Assembly: GCA_029247985.1 (NCBI GenBank)
Contig: JAQWKF010000015.1
Coordinates: forward strand, 1-6,896
Reading direction: 5' to 3'
Source: Flavobacteriaceae bacterium
GTDB taxonomy: Bacteria; Bacteroidota; Bacteroidia; Flavobacteriales; Flavobacteriaceae
DNA: 6,896 bases
Shown here: positions 1 through 5,123 of the stretch, in pieces
How the letters are laid out: every line of letters starts with the position of its first letter
Numbering within the stretch: position 1 is the stretch's first letter
Program-made: the position numbers and the translations under genes
Notes under the pieces: model-generated
What the model saw: the letters and a program-made list of their open reading frames with translations, nothing else
What the model was told of the DNA's origin: nothing
The model's database searches: none

Positions 1-57
1 TCCCATACCTACGCCGATTACGACGAGACCTGCACCTACGATTACTGGAATTTCCAT
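1..57 (-). CDS. atpE: ATP synthase F0 subunit c (proteolipid), N-terminal 19 residues only
   Basis: Partial gene; the rest lies beyond the left edge. The visible residues begin MEIPVIVGAG and continue with a glycine-rich hydrophobic stretch. That is the start of the first transmembrane helix of the c-ring subunit, whose later carboxylate (not visible) carries the translocated proton. The ATG at 55-57 lies 30 nt after the atpB stop, and the a-then-c order is the standard atp operon order. The leader is A/T-rich without a Shine-Dalgarno sequence, as usual in Bacteroidota. The identification rests on 19 residues plus position, which together are strong. The ion specificity (H+ or Na+) cannot be judged because the ion-binding helix is missing. 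Confidence 0.88.
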   Translation of the reverse strand, partial: MEIPVIVGAGLVVIGVGMG

Positions 58-87
58 GTGTATATATTTAATTGTTAATGTTTGTGT

Positions 88-1164
88 TTAATGCGCTTCA
101 TCATGATGTTCTTCTACGGCAAACCCAAAATAGAGTGCCGACAGCATGGTAAATATATAGGCCTGCAATGCGGCCACTAGTAATTCGATCAAGGAGATAG
201 CAAAGGCCAATAAAAAGGACAAGCTGCTACCTAGCCAGTTGTTAAAAATAAACATAAGCCCAATAAGGCTCATCAATACAATGTGTCCTGCTTGCATGTT
301 GGCATACAAACGGATCAATAAAGAAAAAGGTTTGATAATAACACCCAATAGCTCAATGGGCATTAAAAGAATTTTCATCGGGATAGGAACTCCTGGCATC
401 CAGAAGATGTGTGCCCAGTAATTCTTGTTAGCAGTCAAATTGGTCAACAAAAAGGTAAGCAAAGCCAACCCAAAAGTAACAGCAATATTACCTGTAACAT
501 TAATACCTAAAGGAGTAAGCCCCAAGAGATTTAAAAACCAAATAAAGAAAAATACGGTTAGCAAAAAGCTCATGTAGCGCCCATGGTGTTTTTCTCCAAT
601 GTTGGGGATAGCAATATCATCGCGGACATATAAAATTATGGGCTCAAAGAAGCGGCCTATACCAGCAGCAACACCACCGTTTTTGTGATACGACTGCGCT
701 AAAGAGCGAAATAAGAAAAACATCAAAAATGCCGTAAATAGCATGGTTATAACGCTTTTGGTCATCGAAAGATCAAGTGGTTTTTCATTTACAGCGTGAT
801 GTGCATCATCATAGTTGATGGTGCCCGCCTGGTCTGTCTTATAAATTTTTCCGTGGTAAAGTTTATAATGACTATTGCCTTTTGATACTACTGCCTTACC
901 ATGCTTAAATTTTGCAGACGAAAACATCACAAGCCCGTTGTCCCATAAAATTACAGGAAGCCCGATGTAGCCTATGTATTTCTTTTTCTCACCATCTGTG
1001 TAAGACCCTAAATAGAAATCGTGAGAGTCTTTTAAGTGGTGTTGGATGTAAGCTTTGATTTCTTCCTTAAGTGAACCTTTTTTTTCAGGGGATTTATCAC
1101 TAGAAACGGCAAATACGTGAGATGCTAAAAGAAGCGTAAAAAATACAAGAAGTGCTCTTTTCAA
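88..1164 (-). CDS. atpB: ATP synthase F0 subunit a, Bacteroidota long form with exported N-terminal domain
   Basis: This is the membrane stator subunit that forms the two proton half-channels against the c-ring. The frame encodes 358 residues, against about 270 in E. coli. The extra length is N-terminal: a signal-peptide-like segment (residues 1-19, MKRALLVFF then a hydrophobic core ending VFA) and a hydrophilic region to about 133, followed by the usual helices. The essential arginine is R285 in RLYANMQAGH (285-294). H294 and E327 occupy the places of E. coli E219 and H245, a known reciprocal swap. The C-terminus ends EEHHDEAH, like the EEH end of E. coli. No ATG is available upstream of the mature domain: the frame opens after a TAA and offers only ATT (1177-1179) or TTG (1162-1164). 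I chose TTG, which leaves a compact signal peptide. A promoter at 1209-1216 should drive it, together with atpE 30 nt downstream. Confidence 0.95.
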   Translation of the reverse strand: MKRALLVFFTLLLASHVFAVSSDKSPEKKGSLKEEIKAYIQHHLKDSHDFYLGSYTDGEKKKYIGYIGLPVILWDNGLVMFSSAKFKHGKAVVSKGNSHYKLYHGKIYKTDQAGTINYDDAHHAVNEKPLDLSMTKSVITMLFTAFLMFFLFRSLAQSYHKNGGVAAGIGRFFEPIILYVRDDIAIPNIGEKHHGRYMSFLLTVFFFIWFLNLLGLTPLGINVTGNIAVTFGLALLTFLLTNLTANKNYWAHIFWMPGVPIPMKILLMPIELLGVIIKPFSLLIRLYANMQAGHIVLMSLIGLMFIFNNWLGSSLSFLLAFAISLIELLVAALQAYIFTMLSALYFGFAVEEHHDEAH

Positions 1165-1304
1165 TGGTTTTGCTTTAATCTTGACGTTTCGTTGAAATTT
1201 AAACGCTGCAAATGTACACTTTTAGGTACAAGAAAAAAAGCGAATATGATGAAAAAATTAACCCTAGTTTTTTGATTAAAAGGAAAGTAAACCGAAAAAA
1301 ACAA
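1161..1304 (-). pseudogene. Possible remnant of a small membrane-protein gene between atpZ and atpB
   Basis: An open frame of 47 codons can be read from a TTG at 1302-1304 to a TGA at 1161-1163. It has two hydrophobic stretches, LFFSVYFPF near the start and VNFFIIFAFFLV in the middle, then a polar tail ending RLKQNH. The frame is continuous with atpZ beyond its TAG stop. Its own TGA overlaps the TTG start of atpB as TTGA, the geometry of a translationally coupled gene pair. From memory, flavobacteria often carry a small membrane-protein gene (DUF6168-like) at this place, and this could be its decayed C-terminal end. Against that, the region is T-rich, and in this orientation T-rich DNA reads as Phe/Leu by chance. 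The atpB promoter also lies inside it. It may be only leader DNA. Confidence 0.2.
1209..1216 (-). promoter_or_regulatory. Promoter -7 element for the atpB-atpE operon
   Basis: Read on the minus strand this is TACATTTG followed by C, a full match to the Bacteroidota sigma factor -7 consensus TAnnTTTG. No clear TTG box occurs at the usual 17-23 nt spacing upstream; the region there is a T-rich run, so the -33 element is weak. Transcription would begin at about 1202, giving a leader of roughly 38 nt before the TTG start of atpB. It lies in the only sizeable spacer of the left half, so the ATP synthase genes can be transcribed apart from porW and the bactofilin gene. Confidence 0.6.
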
Positions 1305-1328
1305 TTGGTTTAAAACAGCGGTTAGAGG

Positions 1329-1547
1329 CTATTCGTATCGATTTAAAAACTTAACGAGTCCATAGATGTTGACCGCCAGCACCAACATGAGTAGCACTAA
1401 TGTCATGGCTTTGCCAGTTTCCCAACGCAAATCAAGGGCTTTTCCACCAACAGATGCAAGATATAAGCTAACGCCCATTTGAACGGTTAGACCTGAAAGG
1501 ACCGCCCAAGTTTTAGGCCGTTTTTTCGGCTTTTGGGGCTTTTTCAT
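1329..1547 (-). CDS. atpZ: AtpZ/AtpI-family small membrane protein of the ATP synthase locus
   Basis: This is a 72-residue protein with a basic N-terminus (MKKPQKPKKRPK) and two transmembrane helices at about 14-33 and 47-66. Between them is a short loop with GGKALDLRW, the place of the conserved Gly-Lys-x-Leu-Asp motif of the AtpZ/ATPase_gene1 family. In other bacteria such proteins have been linked to c-ring assembly or to Mg2+/Ca2+ supply for the synthase; which applies here is unknown. The ATG at 1545-1547 is preferred. A TTG one codon upstream is possible but unlikely when an ATG is adjacent. The gene begins inside the bactofilin gene and overlaps its last 35 nt in another frame, so translation is probably coupled. 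Position between the bactofilin gene and atpB supports the assignment. Confidence 0.85.
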   Translation of the reverse strand: MKKPQKPKKRPKTWAVLSGLTVQMGVSLYLASVGGKALDLRWETGKAMTLVLLMLVLAVNIYGLVKFLNRYE

Positions 1548-1926
1548 CAACCATTGACTTTACTGATGCAGCTTTCATGCTACATTGTGCGTTTAATGTG
1601 GCTCCAGATTCAACAGCAAGTTTACCAACAGTAACTTGTCCTTCCACGATACCATCAGACTTGATCGTTAGCAGTCCGTCCACAGATAGGCTTCCATTGA
1701 AATTACCAATAATATCGGCATAACCACAATGTACTTCACCATTAACAGTTCCTTCTTTGCCAATGACAACACGGCCCGAAGTATTTATTTTACCCTCTAA
1801 AGTCCCGTCTATACGGAAGTCAGATTTTGATTCAATTTCACCAATAATTTTAGTATTGGGTTCTACAAAATTGATTTTCACATTATTTTTTGAGTCCATA
1901 TTTTTTTGTTTTTTTTCTGAAAACAT
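1513..1926 (-). CDS. Bactofilin (polymer-forming cytoskeletal protein)
   Basis: A 137-residue bactofilin (DUF583-type) with a short polar N-terminal tail (1-20), a right-handed beta-helix core (about 21-120) and a charged C-terminal tail (SMVDEKAPKAEKTA). The core shows the repeating rungs of hydrophobic residue, Gly and short beta strand: IIGEIESKSDFRIDG, TLEGKINTSGRVVIG, TVNGEVHCGYADIIG, SLSVDGLLTIKSDG, IVEGQVTVGKLAVESG. Bactofilins self-assemble into nucleotide-free filaments or membrane-associated sheets that scaffold envelope processes. The start at 1924-1926 (MFSEKK) is five bases after the porW stop, and flavobacterial bactofilins commonly begin with a similar MFS/MFD-lysine tail. A second ATG at 1897-1899 (residue 10), preceded by an A8-C-A7 tract, is a credible alternative. 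The end of the gene overlaps atpZ. Confidence 0.92.
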   Translation of the reverse strand: MFSEKKQKNMDSKNNVKINFVEPNTKIIGEIESKSDFRIDGTLEGKINTSGRVVIGKEGTVNGEVHCGYADIIGNFNGSLSVDGLLTIKSDGIVEGQVTVGKLAVESGATLNAQCSMKAASVKSMVDEKAPKAEKTA

Positions 1927-1931
1927 GTTAC

Positions 1932-4370
1932 TTAATTTACCAATTGTTCTAGGCTTTTACTAACTAAAGCGTTTCGATATTGGGACGTCGAAATTACAAT
2001 ATTTTTGGACGCCAACAAACGCGGGTTGCTTTTACGCAAAATAGCAGCTGTTTCTTTGGCACTTTTTAAAGAGCCGAATCCGTGAACTACTAGGGTTTCT
2101 ACATCTCGATTAAATACATCAATTGATACGCGCAAAACGTTTTCAATTCCCTCTTCGGCAAACCAAGATTCAAGCCATGTCTTGTCCATTTGGGATTGTT
2201 CGCGGTCTTCTAAAGACCTTATAATAACGATTTTTGCTTTTTCATTTTCTTCCAACACTAGATCGTCATAAACGTCAAAGCCATCAAGTTGTGCTTGGGC
2301 TTTTAGGGCGCCTTGGGTTTTTGGATAGGTTTGAACAAGCATAGTTAAGGCGTCTTTATAGGCTTCTAGTCCATCGAGCCTGCCTAGGGCAGTAGCCCGA
2401 AGTAATGCCCATGCTGCTTGGAGTTCTTTATCTGTAAGTTGAGGGATAAAGCGTTCACTTTCTTCAATCACAACGCTAAATTCTTGGGCGTCAAATTTTT
2501 CTTTAGCAGCGCTTATTGCGGCTTGATTGTCCGCCAATGTTTGGGCTAAGGCCTCGGGATTTTGTATTATTTTGGTGTAATCACTATCTGGATATTCCGT
2601 TAATATTCGGTCGCGCCATTTACGTTGTTCTGTGGGGTTGTCCCCGTGTAACTCATACATATGATAAAGCGTTGGCGGGATATAACGCACATCCGGATTG
2701 CCAGCCATGAGCGAGTGGAATCGATCAATAGCAAACTTTTTAATAAGAAATTGCTCTTTATAGGCCAATCCCGCTTGAAAGTACGCTTCGTTTTGAAGAA
2801 GACGCAAGCTATCGCGCGCCTCTGGAGGAGGAATTTGAGATAAATATGTTTTTGGATCTAAGGCAGGGTCTAAGCCGTCAGCAGTGTCTTCAATTTCTGA
2901 CGTTTCTTCAACAGCGATGCTTTTTTGTGGGCTATACTTCCAATTATCGGCCAATGCAATGTTACTCCAGTTTTGCTTAAAACGAAGTTTTCCATTTGCT
3001 ACTTGTCGACTGTTGTAAAAGTAAAAATCACCGAGCATTGCAATGCTTCCAGACGCACCATCTTTAGACTCAGCCTCTGCCTTTTCTTTGTCTGAAATTA
3101 TCTTTTTGATGTAGGCATCGACAACGGCTTTTTGGCTTTCCTCAGGCATATCAATTAGCAGTAGCAGGCTGTCGATTTCTGTAATTGTTTTTTCATAGCT
3201 GATGATGTCATCAAGCTTTTTACGTTGTCGGGTCATTTTCCTGTAACGTCGTGTACCTTGGGTAAGGTTTTGAAGGGTGCTGTCTAAATAAGCACCAGCT
3301 TTAACAAAAGCCACTTGGTCTAGGCGATTGAATGCCAATTCCTGATAAATCAATGACTTGAGGTAGGTATCATTGGTTTTGGTTTGTAAGGAAGCATTTA
3401 ATTCTGATTCTGCATTGATCGTATCTGCTCCTTTGAGCAAGTAGGCTCCATAGAAATAGTGAATTTTGTCTCTAAACCTTCGGTCTTCATCGCTACGCAA
3501 CAATCGTTTGTAAGCTTTTAGCGTTTCTTCATCCTTGGGCGTATTGTTTTTGAGTTGTGCCAGCCGGGCGTGAATCCACAGCTCACGAGGTAGGCGGCGG
3601 TTCAAGTCCAAAACATATTGGTAGGCAACTATAGCAGAGTCGGCATAATTTAAATCTTCATAAAGCTGTCCCAATAAATAGGCATATCGTCCTCTTTTGT
3701 AGGCGGATTTTTCAGTAGCAAAAGCGTTTCTTAATGGTTCAGTAGCTAAGCTGTCTTTATCCGCTCTCAATAGGGCATCTGCTAAGGCCGCTTGACTTAC
3801 GGCATATTGCTCGTTAGTGAGTGCTCCAGCGTGAGTAATATTAATCAGCTCTCGTGCTGCCCTCTCGTGCTGCCCTAAAGCTAAATAACTTTTTGAACGC
3901 CAGAGTTCCGCTTCAATAGCCAAGTCATTTCCCGACATATTTTTTACCAAATAGGTAAAAGCTTCAATAGCTTGAAGATATTTACCGTTGTAGTATCGTG
4001 CCTTGCCCAACAATAAATAAGCTCTTGCAATTTGATTGTTGCGCTGTTCTCCTTTAATGAGCATGGAATGTTTCTGTACAGTAAGCACGGCTTTGTCTTG
4101 TGCGCGGTCAAAAAACTCGTTAGTGGCGACTTCTTCAGATGCATAGGCCTCTGGCAAGACATAAGGGTCAACAGGCAGACGAAGCCAATAGTTGTCGTTA
4201 TGATTAAATTTGATGTCTAAAAGCCCGTATCTCAGCGCTTCCTCTCCGTTAAACAAGGGGTTAAACTTAGAAGTGGTTTTGTGGTAGAAGCGGTTCATAG
4301 CAGCATCCTTTTTGGTAGAACACCCAATGGCGACCAAAAGAATTGCACAAAAAAGAACGACTTTTTTCAT
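1932..4370 (-). CDS. porW: Type IX secretion / gliding motility lipoprotein PorW (SprE), TPR-containing
   Basis: An 812-residue lipoprotein. The signal peptide ends in the lipobox AIGC, with C17 as the lipidated residue, which implies outer-membrane attachment facing the periplasm. After it, residues 26-50 (NRFYHKTTSKFNPLFNGEEA) match the typical opening of this family. Helical TPR-like repeats follow from about 112 to 375. A conserved block then runs from 447 to 480 (GDFYFYN, GKLRFKQNW, DNWKYS). A second TPR-like part covers about 523-700 and includes YPDSDYTKIIQNPE. A C-terminal alpha/beta domain (about 708-812) resembles the SPOR-like end of these proteins. PorW/SprE is required for T9SS export and, in gliding species, for motility; it has been proposed to link the PorLM motor to the outer-membrane parts. 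The bactofilin gene begins five bases after its stop. A perfect 13-bp tandem repeat lies in its coding sequence. The clean signal peptide fixes the start. Confidence 0.92.
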   Translation of the reverse strand: MKKVVLFCAILLVAIGCSTKKDAAMNRFYHKTTSKFNPLFNGEEALRYGLLDIKFNHNDNYWLRLPVDPYVLPEAYASEEVATNEFFDRAQDKAVLTVQKHSMLIKGEQRNNQIARAYLLLGKARYYNGKYLQAIEAFTYLVKNMSGNDLAIEAELWRSKSYLALGQHERAARELINITHAGALTNEQYAVSQAALADALLRADKDSLATEPLRNAFATEKSAYKRGRYAYLLGQLYEDLNYADSAIVAYQYVLDLNRRLPRELWIHARLAQLKNNTPKDEETLKAYKRLLRSDEDRRFRDKIHYFYGAYLLKGADTINAESELNASLQTKTNDTYLKSLIYQELAFNRLDQVAFVKAGAYLDSTLQNLTQGTRRYRKMTRQRKKLDDIISYEKTITEIDSLLLLIDMPEESQKAVVDAYIKKIISDKEKAEAESKDGASGSIAMLGDFYFYNSRQVANGKLRFKQNWSNIALADNWKYSPQKSIAVEETSEIEDTADGLDPALDPKTYLSQIPPPEARDSLRLLQNEAYFQAGLAYKEQFLIKKFAIDRFHSLMAGNPDVRYIPPTLYHMYELHGDNPTEQRKWRDRILTEYPDSDYTKIIQNPEALAQTLADNQAAISAAKEKFDAQEFSVVIEESERFIPQLTDKELQAAWALLRATALGRLDGLEAYKDALTMLVQTYPKTQGALKAQAQLDGFDVYDDLVLEENEKAKIVIIRSLEDREQSQMDKTWLESWFAEEGIENVLRVSIDVFNRDVETLVVHGFGSLKSAKETAAILRKSNPRLLASKNIVISTSQYRNALVSKSLEQLVN
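3849..3876 (-). repeat. Perfect 13-bp tandem duplication inside porW
   Basis: On the minus strand the unit AGGGCAGCACGAG occurs twice in direct succession, with a further two matching bases (AG) after it. The unit length is not a multiple of three, so the two copies are read in different frames. They encode part of residues 165-174 (GQHER then AARE) within a TPR-like helix pair. The reading frame is intact as it stands. Removing one copy gives GQHES followed at once by TGA. Adding one gives a TAA after residue 180. The repeat may be an old in-frame-compensated event, chance, or a slippage site. Confidence 0.85.
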
Positions 4371-4421
4371 GTTGTAAACCTATGATAAAAACTCAAAACA
4401 TCAGGTTTTAGTATGTATAAA

Positions 4422-5123
4422 CTATAGCTGCTCTTGAAAAAAGGCTTCCAGTTCCTTAAGTGTCTTGGAAGAGGTTATTACGTCACGTACTATTTTTCCT
4501 TTGTTGAGAACCACAATTCGATCACAAACATCGGTTATGTGCTGCAGGTCATGACTGGAGATTAGAAAGGTTTTTCCAGTTGCGCTCGCCTCTTCTTTTA
4601 ATAGCTTTTTGAGGCGAATTTGTGTGGTGGGGTCTAGGTTGGCAAATGGCTCATCTAGAATAACCAAAGGGGTATTGGATATCAGCGTTCCAACAATACC
4701 TACCTTTTTTTGATTTCCTTTAGAAAGATCACGGATATACTTTTTTTGCCCCAGTACTTCGCCATGAAAAAAGTCTTTGTAAGGTTCCAAAGCTGATTTA
4801 ATGGCATCTTTTTTCATGTTGCGTAAGCCACCAACAAAATAAAAATATTCTTCAGGAGTGAGGTAGCCAATAAGGAATTGTTCATCTACAAAAGCAGCAG
4901 TGTGGTTTTTCCAATGCTCATCCTTTGAAACCACTATCTCATTGTTTTTGACCTCGCCAGTGGTAGCTTCAATCAAGTCCAGAATAAGACTAAATAGGGT
5001 AGTTTTTCCTGCACCATTGTTTCCCACGAGTCCAAAAGTCTGACCACTAGGAATGTTTAGAAGGTCTATGTCGAGCACTGTTTGCTCGCCGTATTTTTTC
5101 GAAAGAAGGTTAATATCAATCAT
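4422..5123 (-). CDS. ABC transporter ATP-binding protein (CcmA/YxlF-like exporter ATPase)
   Basis: A single 233-residue nucleotide-binding domain with all core motifs: Walker A GNNGAGKTT (34-42), signature LSKGN (133-137), Walker B LVILDEP (153-159) with catalytic E158, D-loop NLD (162-164) and the H-loop histidine H191 in ISSHD. The signature has Lys and Asn where the classical LSGGQ has Gly and Gln. LSKGN/LSKGM forms are common in the CcmA-type exporter subfamily, so it should be active. It powers the DUF5687-type permease encoded just upstream, whose TGA overlaps this ATG as ATGA, which implies coupled translation and a 1:1 partnership. The leader, inside the permease's last codons, is A-rich. 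The substrate cannot be read from the sequence; lipid, peptide or drug export would all fit. A 51-nt gap without a strong terminator separates it from porW. Confidence 0.93.
   Translation of the reverse strand: MIDINLLSKKYGEQTVLDIDLLNIPSGQTFGLVGNNGAGKTTLFSLILDLIEATTGEVKNNEIVVSKDEHWKNHTAAFVDEQFLIGYLTPEEYFYFVGGLRNMKKDAIKSALEPYKDFFHGEVLGQKKYIRDLSKGNQKKVGIVGTLISNTPLVILDEPFANLDPTTQIRLKKLLKEEASATGKTFLISSHDLQHITDVCDRIVVLNKGKIVRDVITSSKTLKELEAFFQEQL

Noticed and set aside
133..137. Non-classical ABC signature LSKGN as a sign of an inactive ATPase (residue numbers of the ATPase at 4422-5123)
   Set aside because: This form is common in the CcmA-like exporter ATPases, and all other catalytic motifs, including E158 and H191, are intact.
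239..421. Plus-strand ORF of 60 codons opposite atpB
   Set aside because: It is antisense to the conserved channel helices of subunit a and has no motif or promoter of its own. The other plus-strand ORFs (near 1757, 2516, 2661, 4032, 5053 and 5264) are rejected for the same reason.
1286..1328. Possible terminator after atpZ (AACCG and CGGTT around a T-rich loop)
   Set aside because: The stem is five pairs with a 24-nt loop and no run of T directly after it, so it is too weak to call.
1511..1534. GCCG-TTTTTT-CGGC hairpin followed by TTTT on the plus strand
   Set aside because: It could only terminate plus-strand transcripts, and no plus-strand gene exists here. On the minus strand it lacks a T-run and is explained by overlapping lysine/proline codons.
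3944..4171. Minus-strand ORF of 75 codons inside porW
   Set aside because: It lies wholly within porW in another frame, with no recognisable domain; the TPR-rich porW frame explains the bases.
4371..4421. Promoter or terminator between the ABC ATPase gene and porW
   Set aside because: TAGGTTTA matches seven of eight positions of the -7 consensus, but it would put the transcript start at the porW ATG. The only hairpin (AAAAC with GTTTT) is five weak pairs. Neither is convincing.
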